A stretch of DNA of 64,000 nucleotides from Hellea balneolensis DSM 19091 (GTDB lineage Bacteria > Pseudomonadota > Alphaproteobacteria > Caulobacterales > Maricaulaceae). Below are positions 1 through 9,178 of the stretch, in pieces. The stretch is taken from positions 372,001 through 436,000 of the forward strand of contig NZ_AUAC01000002.1 of the NCBI RefSeq assembly GCF_000428525.1, read 5' to 3'. Below the pieces are notes generated by a model. The model was not told where the DNA came from, searched no databases, and saw only the letters and a program-made list of their open reading frames with translations. A program made the translations under genes and the position numbers. The first letter of the stretch is position 1. Each line of letters starts with the position of its first letter.

Positions 1-288
1 TTTATTGTATTGCCCGGCGGTATAGGCACATTGGAGGAAACGATTGAAATACTCTCTTGGATGCGGCTCAACCTGCATGAGAAGCCTTTAGTTTTCTTAG
101 ATGATACAGGTTATTGGGATCCTATCATTCGCGGGCTGCATCATACTATTGAAAAAGGTTTTGCTCCGGAAAGCTTTGCTAAAGATATCCATTCAGCCTC
201 AACCGCACAGGAAGCTTTAATTTTTATCGCAAATAAGATCGCGAGTCCGAATGTTCGAGAGCCCCTCGATATCCATAAAAAAGTTTAA
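1..288 (+). CDS. LOG-family (TIGR00730) protein, C-terminal part
   Basis: The reading frame is open from base 1, so the start lies upstream of the window; 95 codons remain. It begins within the LOG signature P-G-G-I-G-T-L-E-E, which in this family forms the nucleotide-phosphate site of lysine-decarboxylase-like phosphoribohydrolases. These release free cytokinin-type bases from nucleoside 5'-monophosphates. The sequence after it (helical, with W, L and D conserved as in LOG proteins) fits the family's C-terminal third. Its stop shares the palindromic bases TTTAAA with the stop of the convergent methionine sulfoxide reductase gene. The family is clear; the physiological substrate in bacteria usually is not known. 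Confidence 0.85.
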   Translation, partial: FIVLPGGIGTLEETIEILSWMRLNLHEKPLVFLDDTGYWDPIIRGLHHTIEKGFAPESFAKDIHSASTAQEALIFIANKIASPNVREPLDIHKKV

Positions 289-746
289 ACTAGCAAAGTC
301 TTACAGATGTACTCCAAACCCGCTTTATCTTCTGTGTCGAAAGAGCCAAGTTGCGTCGAATCAATATCCAAAACCGCGGCCAGGCTTCCTTCTTTATCAA
401 AGACAGGCACAACAATCTCAGAATTTGAACGACTGTCACAAGCTATATGCCCCGGAAATTCATGAACATCTTCCACAATTACAGTCTTACCTAGCTCAGC
501 TGCTGTGCCGCAGACACCTTTACCCAAAGGAATGCGCAAGCATCCCAAGGAGCCTTGATAGGGTCCGACAACAAGTTCTGTTGTTTTGAGCGGGTCTACA
601 ACATAAAACCCCGTCCAGAAGAAATAATCAAAAGCTTCATTCAGCAAACACGCCGCTGTCGCATATCTAGCAGTTTTAGATGTTTCGCCTTCAATGACCG
701 CAGAGATTTGAAGCGCCACCTCATTATAAATTTCTTTTTTATTCAT
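285..746 (-). CDS. msrC: Free methionine-(R)-sulfoxide reductase (GAF domain)
   Basis: This is a 153-residue single GAF-domain protein that reduces free L-methionine-(R)-sulfoxide in the cytoplasm, using thioredoxin. Three cysteines at residues 69, 79 and 103 have the same 10- and 24-residue spacing as the three redox cysteines of E. coli fRMsr. They sit in the family contexts GCLRIP, GKGVCGTA and HIACD. W44-T-G-F also matches the substrate pocket. Length is normal for the family. The gene is convergent with the LOG gene (4-base overlap) and lies just downstream of holC on the same strand, so it may be co-transcribed with it. The ATG at 746 is the only sensible start. Confidence 0.92.
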   Translation of the reverse strand: MNKKEIYNEVALQISAVIEGETSKTARYATAACLLNEAFDYFFWTGFYVVDPLKTTELVVGPYQGSLGCLRIPLGKGVCGTAAELGKTVIVEDVHEFPGHIACDSRSNSEIVVPVFDKEGSLAAVLDIDSTQLGSFDTEDKAGLEYICKTLLV

Positions 747-753
747 AAGCTTA

Positions 754-1197
754 TCAAGCTTTCTTCTCCCATGATCCTCGATCGTTTTGCTGGTAATAAG
801 ATAGTGTTGCTCCGGCCTCTTTCAAAGCCCTCCAACGTTTTCGCTCTTGCAAGACATCGTCCTGCGAGCGGCCGTTGATCATGACTATGCAGCGTTCAAC
901 TCCGCTCATATCATCCAGATCCGTACCGCCTAGCAAAAAAACAGCTTGACGGCCTGAGGCTGTTACCGCTGAGGAACTGAGCGTAATAGGCTGTTGCTCG
1001 GACATCGGTTCGTCATCGCGCCCATGGGGCAGAAAACTGTCATCTTTGTAAGTCCAGAGATAATCATCCATCTCTTTAAGCTGCTCCACGGGGAGCTTAA
1101 CCAGAGCCTTCCACCCCTTTTGGCGTGTTTTTTCCAAAAGGCCCGGCAGAACGCCTTCTACGGTCGAAGCTTCAAGGTGGTAAAACCAATATTCCAT
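754..1197 (-). CDS. holC: DNA polymerase III chi subunit
   Basis: This 147-residue protein resembles HolC, the clamp-loader accessory subunit that binds single-stranded DNA-binding protein and links it to the replicase through psi. It has the HolC pattern of an N-terminal F-Y-H-L, then W-K-A-L-V, L-W-T-Y-D-D-like and F-L-P-H-G segments, followed by P-I-T-L and the late K-R-W-R element. In many Alphaproteobacteria holC directly follows pepA, as here (14-base gap). The start at 1197 gives the conserved M-x-x-x-F-Y-H-L beginning. The 3' end lies 7 bases from the msrC start. Confidence 0.88.
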   Translation of the reverse strand: MEYWFYHLEASTVEGVLPGLLEKTRQKGWKALVKLPVEQLKEMDDYLWTYKDDSFLPHGRDDEPMSEQQPITLSSSAVTASGRQAVFLLGGTDLDDMSGVERCIVMINGRSQDDVLQERKRWRALKEAGATLSYYQQNDRGSWEKKA

Positions 1198-1211
1198 AAA
1201 GATTTTAAAAC

Positions 1212-2690
1212 TTAGCCTTCAAAATTATCTGCGATCCAGCGGTTAAGCAGACGCGCACCAAAACCGGTTCCAAATGTCGTCTCGCGGGGATCATGCCGAT
1301 TGGACGGCTTCATTGCGGTCCCCGCTACATCAATATGGGCCCAAGGGATTCCCTTTCCAACAAAGCGCTGCAAGAATTGTGCGGCCGTAATAGACCCTGC
1401 TAAACGCCCGCCTATATTTTTCATATCCGCATTAGGGCTATCCAGAAGGCGGTCATATTCTGGGCCAATTGGGAGACGCCACGTTTTCTCTTTAGTTGTC
1501 TCAGACGCGCTTGCGATTTGCGCGGCCAAGCCATCATTATTAGAGAACACGCCTGCACGTTCAGTGCCCAAGGCCACTAATATCGCGCCTGTCAGCGTCG
1601 CGAGATTGATCATGGCTTTCGGTTTTATCTTAGTAGAAGCATAATGCAGGCAATCGGCCAGAACTAGGCGTCCCTCTGCATCTGTATTTTGCACCTCAAC
1701 AGTTTGTCCTGACATTGATGTGATGATATCCCCGGGCAGGACCGCATTCCCATCCGGCATATTTTCAACCAACCCCACAATACCCACGACGTTGGCTTTG
1801 GCATTACGCGCTGCAAGTCCTGCCATAGCGCCGACCACAGCAGCTGATCCGCCCATATCGCCTTTCATATCCCACATATTGGCGCCGGGCTTTAATGAAA
1901 TTCCGCCCGTATCAAAGGTAACACCCTTGCCAACTATACAAGCCGGTTTGTCCCCTTTCTTACCGCCATTCCACGTCATTATAACCATTTGAGACTCACG
2001 AACTGAGCCTTGTCCGACGCAAAGCAGCGTGTTCATACCAAGCGACTTCATGCGTTTTTCACCTAATATCTGAACTTTTAGTCCAAGTTTTTCGAGCTCT
2101 TTAATACGCGCCGCATAGGCTTTTGGATAAATTACATTGGGGGGTTCGTTGACGAGATCTCTGGCTAAAACCGTTCCGTCACAAACAGGACCATGATAAT
2201 TTTTATATGACGCCCTTGCCTTTGCCGGATCATCACACGCAATTTTAATCGTTTTAAGAACAGGCTTCTTATTGGCCGCCAGTTTTGTTCGATATTGATC
2301 AAAACGATAGGCCGCCAAGCGCATTCCAACCGCCGCTCGCGCCGCCGCGTCTGGGGAAACATCCATACCGCCTAAATGAAGTGTTATAGCACTCTCCTGC
2401 ATCATGAGAGACTTCGCGGCTTTAGCGCCGAACATTTCAGCGTCAAAATCTTTTCCATCACCAATACCGCTTACGAATACACGTGAAGCTTCAAGGCCAG
2501 ATGGGGCATAGAGGCTAAAGCTCTTCCCTTTCTCGCCATTAAATCCAGCAGCTTTGGCAGCCTGCGCAAATTGCTTGCCCTGCGCTTTTATGTAGTCAAC
2601 TCCAGCCCCGCCAGTCTTCAACGATTTCTTTACGGGAATAACAGCACATCCGGAGGCGGCCAATTTATCAGCGACGAATGAAATTTTCAT
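1212..2690 (-). CDS. pepA: Leucyl aminopeptidase (M17, cytosol aminopeptidase)
   Basis: This 492-residue M17 metallo-aminopeptidase removes N-terminal residues from peptides in the cytoplasm using two metal ions. The C-terminal catalytic half has the expected ligands: K255 and D260 in VGKGVTFDTGG, D278 in M-K-G-D-M-G-G, and D337/E339 with R341 in the signature NTDAEGRLVLAD. The N-terminal macro-like domain (about 1-165) is more divergent. AGGAG about 9 bases upstream supports the ATG at 2690. The gene is divergent from lptF across a 120-base gap, the usual alphaproteobacterial arrangement. In E. coli, PepA also binds DNA; nothing here shows that. Confidence 0.96.
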   Translation of the reverse strand: MKISFVADKLAASGCAVIPVKKSLKTGGAGVDYIKAQGKQFAQAAKAAGFNGEKGKSFSLYAPSGLEASRVFVSGIGDGKDFDAEMFGAKAAKSLMMQESAITLHLGGMDVSPDAAARAAVGMRLAAYRFDQYRTKLAANKKPVLKTIKIACDDPAKARASYKNYHGPVCDGTVLARDLVNEPPNVIYPKAYAARIKELEKLGLKVQILGEKRMKSLGMNTLLCVGQGSVRESQMVIMTWNGGKKGDKPACIVGKGVTFDTGGISLKPGANMWDMKGDMGGSAAVVGAMAGLAARNAKANVVGIVGLVENMPDGNAVLPGDIITSMSGQTVEVQNTDAEGRLVLADCLHYASTKIKPKAMINLATLTGAILVALGTERAGVFSNNDGLAAQIASASETTKEKTWRLPIGPEYDRLLDSPNADMKNIGGRLAGSITAAQFLQRFVGKGIPWAHIDVAGTAMKPSNRHDPRETTFGTGFGARLLNRWIADNFEG

Positions 2691-2810
2691 GCGGGAAGCT
2701 CCTAAGCTTAGTTGTGACTCTAATCACTTTTTCATTGTTTTAACTGTGGTAAAGCAAGGCAACGCGTAATAGAAGCAAAATTCTAGAGTTTAATTAATTT
2801 AACGGTATGA

Positions 2811-3971
2811 GTGTATAAAGTGACCCTTCTACAGAGATATTTCTGGAAGCAAGTCCTTTATCCCTTACTCTTATCGCTTTCTGCTCTCGCAGCCCTAGCT
2901 TTATTGACTCAAAGCCTACAAACACTTGATCTGATAGTTGAAAATCGTCAATCAGGACTCACCTTTTTATATATTACGATTTTAGCCCTACCCCAATTGA
3001 TCAGCATCATAATGCCATTGGCTGTGTTTATGGCAACTCTTTATGCGTTAAACCGCCTTAATATGGACAGCGAAATGATAGTCGCTAAGGCCTCAGGATT
3101 TAGTCCTTGGCAAATCGCTAGCCCCGCTTTGCGACTTGGTATGTACGCCCTTATCGCGCATCTAATTATCAATCTTGTTATTCAGCCTTTTGCTTTTAGC
3201 CAAATGCGAAGCGAAATTTTAAAGGTGCGCACTGATATCGCTTCCCAAATGGTTCGAGCGGGTGAATTTGTAACGCCAACAGTAGGCCTGACCGTTTATG
3301 CACGAGAAATTGCGCCTGATGGGGCTATGAAGGATGTGATCATTTACGACACGCGCGATGACAGTGGCGCCACGACTCATACAGCCAAATCCGGCTATCT
3401 AACGCGGGGCGAAGAATCCGCGCGCCTCATCCTCAAAACAGGTAATGTTCAGCAGATACTCGATGACGGAAGTTTGGATCTTGTCGCTTTTGACGATTAT
3501 CAAATCGACTTATCGGATGTCATGGCGATGGACTCTGTCCTGCGTAAAAAGCCCTCTGATCTTTATTTACATGAGCTCCTGCGACCTGACCAACGCGTTT
3601 ATGCCAACCGTAAATACCGGCAAGAGCTTAAAGCTGAAGGGCATAATCGTTTAGCAACCCCAATATATAATTTGGCTCTGGTTATGTTAGCCTTGTGCTT
3701 TATGATACGCGGCGAGCACCAACGGATGGGATATGGACGTAAGATAGCCATATGCGTTGCAATCGGCTTTATCATACGCCTGACAGGGTTTGGCCTTGCC
3801 TCCGCGGCAGAAAGCGATCCCTCTTTGAACATCGTTCAATATGCTATTCCACTGGGTGTCTGCGCGGGATGCACTTGGTATCTGCTCCGCAGGCGCCGCA
3901 TCCGCAACCTAAAGCACTTATTCACGCGAAAATCCAAATCATCCAAGCGGGAGCGTTACGCACCGTCATGA
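2811..3971 (+). CDS. lptF: LPS export ABC transporter permease LptF
   Basis: This 386-residue inner-membrane permease pairs with LptG and the LptB ATPase to extract lipopolysaccharide from the inner membrane. It has three N-terminal membrane segments, a periplasmic beta-jellyroll-like region (about 130-270), and C-terminal membrane segments ending in a basic tail. The family motif near the third segment (L-Y-A-L-N-R-L-x-x-D-S-E-M-I-V, then A-S-G-F-S) is clear. GTG at 2811 is the likely start; an ATG four bases earlier is out of frame and stops at once. The stop overlaps the lptG start (ATGA), suggesting translational coupling. Confidence 0.93.
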   Translation: MYKVTLLQRYFWKQVLYPLLLSLSALAALALLTQSLQTLDLIVENRQSGLTFLYITILALPQLISIIMPLAVFMATLYALNRLNMDSEMIVAKASGFSPWQIASPALRLGMYALIAHLIINLVIQPFAFSQMRSEILKVRTDIASQMVRAGEFVTPTVGLTVYAREIAPDGAMKDVIIYDTRDDSGATTHTAKSGYLTRGEESARLILKTGNVQQILDDGSLDLVAFDDYQIDLSDVMAMDSVLRKKPSDLYLHELLRPDQRVYANRKYRQELKAEGHNRLATPIYNLALVMLALCFMIRGEHQRMGYGRKIAICVAIGFIIRLTGFGLASAAESDPSLNIVQYAIPLGVCAGCTWYLLRRRRIRNLKHLFTRKSKSSKRERYAPS

Positions 3972-5065
3972 TGTTTTCTACGCTAAACCGCTATATCATT
4001 AAGCGCATAATTAAAGGGCTACTTTTGGCTTTTATGGTCGTCACAAGTATCATCATGCTTGTCGATTTTGTTGAGGGAACGCGGAACATAGGCGCGGACG
4101 AGAATATCGGCTCCGGCACTGTTTTTCTTATGACACTTTTAAAAGCGCCCAAACTCATAGAGCAAACAATTCCTTTTGTAGTCCTATTTGGCGTCATGGG
4201 AACGCTTTACAGTCTCAATCGCCGAAGTGAGCTGATAGTCCTTAGAGCGTCCGGCCTGTCCGCTTGGAGGTTTTTATCCCCCGCTATCATCGTCACAGCA
4301 ACGCTCGGCGTCATATGGGCTGCTGCCTTTAACCCCCTCGCCTCCTCCGCAATGAATGCACATGATAATCTTGTTGAGCGCGTGACCGGGTCAGCCACAT
4401 CCGCCAAAAATGAGAATATCTGGTTACGGGAGGGCAACGATATTGGACAGACTGTTATCTATGCAGAACGTGTAGATATGTTGGCACGGAAACTATTCAA
4501 CGCAACATTCTATATTTTCGAAATCAACGCCGAAGGTACGGCTGAATTTGAACGTAGACTCGATGCGAAAGAGGCTGAACTCGTGACCCAAGGTTATTGG
4601 CAACTTCGCAATGTAATTGAAAACGCGGAAGGCGAGCTGTCGCAAACCCAAACAGCGGTATCTTTACCAACTACTATTACCATAGATGATATAAAAGACA
4701 CCACCGGCAATAATACGCTACCGCCTTTTTGGGATATTCCTGAAACGATCAAAAAAACTGAACGCGCGGGGTTTTCAACGGTCGGCTTGCGAATGCAGCT
4801 CAATAAACTCTTGGCCCTACCAATCATGCTGATTGCCATGACAATCATTGCCGCTGGGGTTTCGATGCATTTAACACGTGAAGGCGGAACTTTACGGCTT
4901 TTGATAATTGGCGGCGTTTTGGGCTTTGCAGTCTATTTTGCCGATAATGTCGTGAGCGCTTTTGGGGAAGCATCTGCTCTGCCAATATTATTAGCAGCTT
5001 GGACGATTCCACTTTTTGTCCTGTTTTTTGGTATCAGTTATCTGGCTAAAATTGAAGACGGCTGA
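3968..5065 (+). CDS. lptG: LPS export ABC transporter permease LptG
   Basis: This 365-residue partner of LptF has the same architecture: N-terminal membrane helices, a periplasmic beta-rich domain, then three C-terminal helices. Motifs match the family, including the N-terminal R-Y-I-I-K-R and the L-Y-S-L-N-R-R-S-E-L-I-V-L-R-A-S-G coupling segment that contacts the ATPase. The frame is open far upstream into lptF. ATG at 3968 overlapping the lptF stop gives the canonical N-terminus, so that start is preferred; a second ATG follows directly at 3971. In relatives the next gene is lptD, but here surA follows after 126 bases. Confidence 0.93.
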   Translation: MMFSTLNRYIIKRIIKGLLLAFMVVTSIIMLVDFVEGTRNIGADENIGSGTVFLMTLLKAPKLIEQTIPFVVLFGVMGTLYSLNRRSELIVLRASGLSAWRFLSPAIIVTATLGVIWAAAFNPLASSAMNAHDNLVERVTGSATSAKNENIWLREGNDIGQTVIYAERVDMLARKLFNATFYIFEINAEGTAEFERRLDAKEAELVTQGYWQLRNVIENAEGELSQTQTAVSLPTTITIDDIKDTTGNNTLPPFWDIPETIKKTERAGFSTVGLRMQLNKLLALPIMLIAMTIIAAGVSMHLTREGGTLRLLIIGGVLGFAVYFADNVVSAFGEASALPILLAAWTIPLFVLFFGISYLAKIEDG

Positions 5066-5191
5066 TATCTGACTGAATTTTAACAAAACTAATCATCGCA
5101 TCAGTGTAATAAAGACTCAAAGGCGAATTGCCATTAACGCAAATTGGCGTATAAATCAGCCAAATTACAGAATGACGCGAATGCGGATAAG

Positions 5192-6427
5192 ATGACTCTT
5201 ATGATGAAAACACTATTGCTCTCAGCTTCGGCGGCTCTCCTGTTTACAGGTACAGCCTTTGCTCAAACATCACACGGTATCGCAGCCGTTGTGAATGATG
5301 ACATCGTCACTACTCATGATCTGAGGCAACGCACATTATTCATGGTTGCTACAACAGGGATTGAGCGCACCGAAGAAGCTATTGCCCGTGCGCAGCAGCA
5401 AGCATTGCGCAATCTAGTTGACGAGCACATCCAAATTCAAGAGTCCGATAAATATGAGCAAACAATTTCTGATGAAGAGATTAATCAAAGTGTTGCAAGA
5501 TTGATTGGCCGGAATGGTCTTGACCCCAATGAAGTCGTGCAGCGCCTCGCATCAGCTGGTGTTTCAATTGAAACTTTGCGTGATCAAGTTCGCTCTGAAA
5601 TCGCATGGCAGCGTATCATCAATGGCCTTTATGGATCACGCATTCGTATCTCGGACGCCCAAATCGATGAAACGCTCAACCGTTTAACCGCCAACGCTTC
5701 GAAACCCAATTACCGCGTCGCTGAAATTTATATCGAAGCCACTGAAGATATTGGTGGCATGGAAGGCGCAATGCAAGGTGCGCAAGCCATGGTGCAACAA
5801 GTCGCGGACGGCGCACCTTTCCCGCTTTTAGCACAACAATTCTCAAGCTCCCCAACAGCGGCCAAAGGCGGAGATATGGGATGGGTTCGCGAAGGTGAGC
5901 TCCGGCCTGAAATCGATCAAATCATTCAACAAATGGAAAAAGGCAACTTGTCAAAACCCATTCAAGTTCCGGGCGGCGTTTATGTTGTTGCGCTTTTAGA
6001 TAAGAAAATCTCAGAAGCAGATACGCTTTATAAGTTAAAGCAAGTCCGTGTTGACAGTGAAGATGTTGAAGCGGCTAAGTCACAACTTATTGCTTTAAAA
6101 GATACGCTGACGTCATGCGAAACCCTTAAGGATGATGTGGAGGCGTTAGACGGCGTCGAACAGGCGGATATGGGCGAGATTAAAAGTAGCGAGCTGACCG
6201 ATGAAGTCTTAGCTGTTCTATCAAGCACTGATGTCGGTGCCTTAGGCGATCCGATTGAACGTCCAGGCGGCGCGGCAGGCATTATGGTTTGTTCGCGCGA
6301 GGCGTCTGGCTCCGACATTCCTACGCGTGATCAGATTGAAGATCGCCTGATGGATCAACAGCTCGCGCAGGCGTCTAAACGCCACTTACGTGATCTTCGC
6401 CGCCAAGCGACCGTTGTTGTGCGGTAG
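5192..6427 (+). CDS. surA: SurA-type periplasmic chaperone / peptidyl-prolyl isomerase
   Basis: This exported chaperone escorts unfolded outer-membrane proteins. From the ATG at 5192 (alternatives at 5201 and 5204) there is a signal peptide with a hydrophobic core and an A-F-A-Q cleavage site. A SurA N-domain (V-V-N-D-D-I-V-T, then a helical region) follows, then a parvulin domain at about residues 155-255 with G-G-D-M-G-W and the final V-P-G-G-V-Y-V-V. A second, poorly conserved parvulin-like stretch ends the protein. A TTG at 5144 would add 16 residues ahead of the signal peptide and is rejected. The stop overlaps the GTG start of pdxA (TAGTG). Confidence 0.88.
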   Translation: MTLMMKTLLLSASAALLFTGTAFAQTSHGIAAVVNDDIVTTHDLRQRTLFMVATTGIERTEEAIARAQQQALRNLVDEHIQIQESDKYEQTISDEEINQSVARLIGRNGLDPNEVVQRLASAGVSIETLRDQVRSEIAWQRIINGLYGSRIRISDAQIDETLNRLTANASKPNYRVAEIYIEATEDIGGMEGAMQGAQAMVQQVADGAPFPLLAQQFSSSPTAAKGGDMGWVREGELRPEIDQIIQQMEKGNLSKPIQVPGGVYVVALLDKKISEADTLYKLKQVRVDSEDVEAAKSQLIALKDTLTSCETLKDDVEALDGVEQADMGEIKSSELTDEVLAVLSSTDVGALGDPIERPGGAAGIMVCSREASGSDIPTRDQIEDRLMDQQLAQASKRHLRDLRRQATVVVR

Positions 6428-7434
6428 TGCCTCAAAAGCCGCTCCTTCTAACAATGGGCGATCCCGCCGGAATTGGCCCCGAAATTACTGTTAAAGCCTG
6501 GAACGCGCTGAAAAATCAGGCGCGATTTACTTTTGCAGTCATAGCTCCGCCCCGCGTCATTGAAAATGCAGGCGGAAATGTCCGGCCCATATCGCACCTT
6601 GCAGAGGCGCATGACGTTTTCTCACAAGCCATTCCCGTCCTGCCTCTTGACGGGAGAATAGCGACGGCAGGTCAACCATCCCTGGATCATGCCATGACCA
6701 TAACTGAGTCTATAGAACGAGCTGTTAGGCGATGCTTGAACGGGGAAGCGGACGGTATGGTCACCAACCCCATTGCAAAAGACATTCTCTACCAAGCTAG
6801 CTTTAAATTTCCGGGCCACACAGAATATCTCGGCGAGCTAACACAATCCATTGAGCCGCCTTATGCCAGAGGCCCCGTCATGATGCTCTCAGGCGGTGGC
6901 TTGCGTGTCGGTCTTGCCACTGTACACCTCGCCCTCAAAGACGCCGCCGCGCAGCTCTCTGCTGACGCTATTTTAAATAATGCCCGTGTCATATACGGCG
7001 CGTTAAAATGTGACTTCGGTATTGCAAAACCTCGCATCAGCCTAACAGGGCTAAACCCTCATGCAGGCGAAGGCGGCGCTCTGGGTATGGAAGAGCGCAA
7101 TATCATTAATCCTGCGGCCCGCCTTCTGCGCGAAGAAGGCTTGACCGTCACAGATGCCCAACCCGCCGATACGCTATTTCATGCCGAGGCACGCGAAAAC
7201 TACGACGCGGTGCTTGCGATGTATCACGACCAAGGTCTCATACCCGTCAAAACACTCGACTTCCATGGCGGTGTGAATATCACGCTCGGTCTGCCTATTG
7301 TCCGCACCTCACCCGATCACGGCACAGCCTTTGGAATTGCTGGTAAGAACAAAGCCCGACCAGATAGCCTTATAGCCGCCATCAAAACCGCCAGAGACAT
7401 CGCCAATAACAGAGCCGCCTATGTCTCTGGATAA
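6427..7434 (+). CDS. pdxA: 4-hydroxythreonine-4-phosphate dehydrogenase
   Basis: PdxA oxidises 4-phosphohydroxy-L-threonine with NAD in pyridoxal phosphate synthesis. The 335-residue protein has the N-terminal T-M-G-D-P-A-G-I-G-P-E signature. Likely metal-binding histidines lie in F-P-G-H-T-E-Y-L, N-P-H-A-G-E-G-G and M-Y-H-D-Q-G-L-I-P. The C-terminal S-P-D-H-G-T-A-F-x-I-A-G-K motif completes the family pattern. It starts at a GTG overlapping the surA stop and ends 14 bases inside rsmA. The surA-pdxA-rsmA order is conserved widely in Proteobacteria, and the overlaps point to a single operon. Confidence 0.96.
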   Translation: MPQKPLLLTMGDPAGIGPEITVKAWNALKNQARFTFAVIAPPRVIENAGGNVRPISHLAEAHDVFSQAIPVLPLDGRIATAGQPSLDHAMTITESIERAVRRCLNGEADGMVTNPIAKDILYQASFKFPGHTEYLGELTQSIEPPYARGPVMMLSGGGLRVGLATVHLALKDAAAQLSADAILNNARVIYGALKCDFGIAKPRISLTGLNPHAGEGGALGMEERNIINPAARLLREEGLTVTDAQPADTLFHAEARENYDAVLAMYHDQGLIPVKTLDFHGGVNITLGLPIVRTSPDHGTAFGIAGKNKARPDSLIAAIKTARDIANNRAAYVSG

Positions 7435-8260
7435 TCTGCCAACCCTCTCAGAGACAGTCAAAATCCATAAACTGCGCGCCAATAAAACGCTCGGGCAGCA
7501 TTTCCTCTTGGATATGAATGTGACGGATAAGATCGCGCGCCTAGCCGCCCCCTTGGACGGCGTCAGTGTCGCAGAAATAGGTCCTGGCCCTGGCGGATTA
7601 ACCCGCGCGCTCGTACAAAATGGGGCTGAAGTTCTCGCGATTGAGATGGATGACCGGTTTCTTGCCCCTCTTGATGATATTGCAAGAGCGAGCGGCAAAC
7701 TCCGCGTCATTCACGGCAATGCGCTGAAAGTCGATATTGGAAAAGAATTAGACGGTGAGATAAAAATCGTCGCCAATCTGCCTTATAATGTCGGCACAAA
7801 AATGCTTATTAACTGGCTCACAGCCACTCCACTTTTCTGGTCGCAAGCTGTATTGATGTTTCAAAAAGAAGTCGCCGAACGTGTGGTCGCATCGCCGGGA
7901 GATAGCGCCTATGGCCGCCTTGCTATCCTCGCCCAAAGCGTATGCGACACCCGTCTTGGCTTCGAAGTTCCTTCTAATGCATTTAGCCCTCCACCAAAGG
8001 TTGATAGCGCCGTTATAGTTCTAGAACCCTTGCCTGAAGCTAAACGCTTTAGGGATTTAAAGTTATTGGGCGAAGTAACCATGGCTGCCTTTGGACAAAG
8101 ACGAAAGATGCTGAGGAAATCACTAAAGCCAATTGCCAAAAAATATGGCGTTGAGTCGGAAAGCTGGTGCGAAACCTGTAACATAGACCCACAAAGACGG
8201 CCCGAAACATTGAGTGTGGCCGAGTTTCAGATATTGGCAGGTGCCTTAAAAAATGAATAA
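7421..8260 (+). CDS. rsmA: 16S rRNA (adenine1518/1519-N6) dimethyltransferase
   Basis: RsmA (KsgA) dimethylates two adjacent adenosines in the helix 45 loop of 16S rRNA, a late 30S maturation step. The 279-residue protein has the Q-H-F-L-L-D N-terminal motif, the SAM site E-I-G-P-G-P-G-G-L-T (52-61) and catalytic N-L-P-Y (119-122). It also has the C-terminal small helical domain with P-P-P-K-V-D-S-A-V and R-R-K-M-L-R. The start ATG lies inside the end of pdxA, and its stop overlaps the next gene by 8 bases, consistent with one transcript. Confidence 0.96.
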   Translation: MSLDNLPTLSETVKIHKLRANKTLGQHFLLDMNVTDKIARLAAPLDGVSVAEIGPGPGGLTRALVQNGAEVLAIEMDDRFLAPLDDIARASGKLRVIHGNALKVDIGKELDGEIKIVANLPYNVGTKMLINWLTATPLFWSQAVLMFQKEVAERVVASPGDSAYGRLAILAQSVCDTRLGFEVPSNAFSPPPKVDSAVIVLEPLPEAKRFRDLKLLGEVTMAAFGQRRKMLRKSLKPIAKKYGVESESWCETCNIDPQRRPETLSVAEFQILAGALKNE

Positions 8261-9161
8261 ATCAGTCATACTATTAGACGGCGGAATGGGACAAGAGCTC
8301 GTACGCCGATCTGGTATTGCACCAACGCCCCTTTGGTCAACGCGTATTATGTTGGACAACCCAAGCCTTGTAGAAGAGCTTCACATAGACTTCATAAAGG
8401 CGGGCGCAAAAGTCATCGCGCTCAATAATTACACCGCTACTCCTTGGCGATTAAGCAGAGATGCCAGCATTGATTTATTTGAACCTATTCACCAATCCGC
8501 AAAAGAAATTGCGGCAAGTGCGAAGCAAAAATCAGGGCAAGGCGGCATAAAAATCGCAGGATGCTTACCCCCTGTTGTTGCGAGTTATAAACCGAGTTTA
8601 GTCCCATCAGAACAAGAGTGCCTCGACCAATATAGGCGTCTTGTAAATATTCAAAAAGACGGCATCGACATCATGCTTTGCGAGACACTGGCAACCATTC
8701 GCGAGGCTTTCACAGCAGTTAAAGCTGCAACAGAAGTAGGGCTAGACACAGTTGTGAGTTTTACGCTCGACGATAATAATCCTGAGGCATTGCGTTCTGG
8801 CGAAAGCCTTTCTGATGCCATTGAGACCGTAATTCCCTTTGGGGTTAAAGCTGTATCTGTTAACTGTTCAATGCCCGAAACGGTGACGGCTGCTTTACCC
8901 TTAATGACAAAGAAAATTCCGATCATTGGCTGCTACGCGAATGGCTTCCAATCAGTAGCCCTGTTAGAAGTTGGCGGCACTACAGCTAACCTGAAAGCAC
9001 GGCAAGATCTAACGCCTCAACTCTATGCACAATATGCTCTTGAGTGGGCAAAAGCTGGCGTTAAAATTATAGGCGGGTGCTGTGAAGTCGGGCCGTCTCA
9101 TATCGCAGAGGTTAGGCGTGTTTTGAATCATGCAGGTTATGAGATTACCCCATTCCCTTAA
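8253..9161 (+). CDS. Homocysteine S-methyltransferase family protein
   Basis: This 302-residue TIM-barrel protein belongs to the Pfam S-methyl_trans (betaine/homocysteine methyltransferase-like) family. The zinc-thiolate cysteines are visible as C205 in V-N-C-S-M-P and C276-C277 in G-G-C-C-E-V-G-P-S-H-I. The N-terminal L-D-G-G-M-G-Q-E-L is also typical. Family members transfer a methyl group to homocysteine from S-methylmethionine, betaine or similar donors; the donor cannot be told here. It overlaps rsmA by 8 bases and is the last gene of the plus-strand operon, ending 17 bases from convergent gmk. Confidence 0.85.
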   Translation: MNKSVILLDGGMGQELVRRSGIAPTPLWSTRIMLDNPSLVEELHIDFIKAGAKVIALNNYTATPWRLSRDASIDLFEPIHQSAKEIAASAKQKSGQGGIKIAGCLPPVVASYKPSLVPSEQECLDQYRRLVNIQKDGIDIMLCETLATIREAFTAVKAATEVGLDTVVSFTLDDNNPEALRSGESLSDAIETVIPFGVKAVSVNCSMPETVTAALPLMTKKIPIIGCYANGFQSVALLEVGGTTANLKARQDLTPQLYAQYALEWAKAGVKIIGGCCEVGPSHIAEVRRVLNHAGYEITPFP

Positions 9162-9178
9162 TTATCTAACCCATCTGT

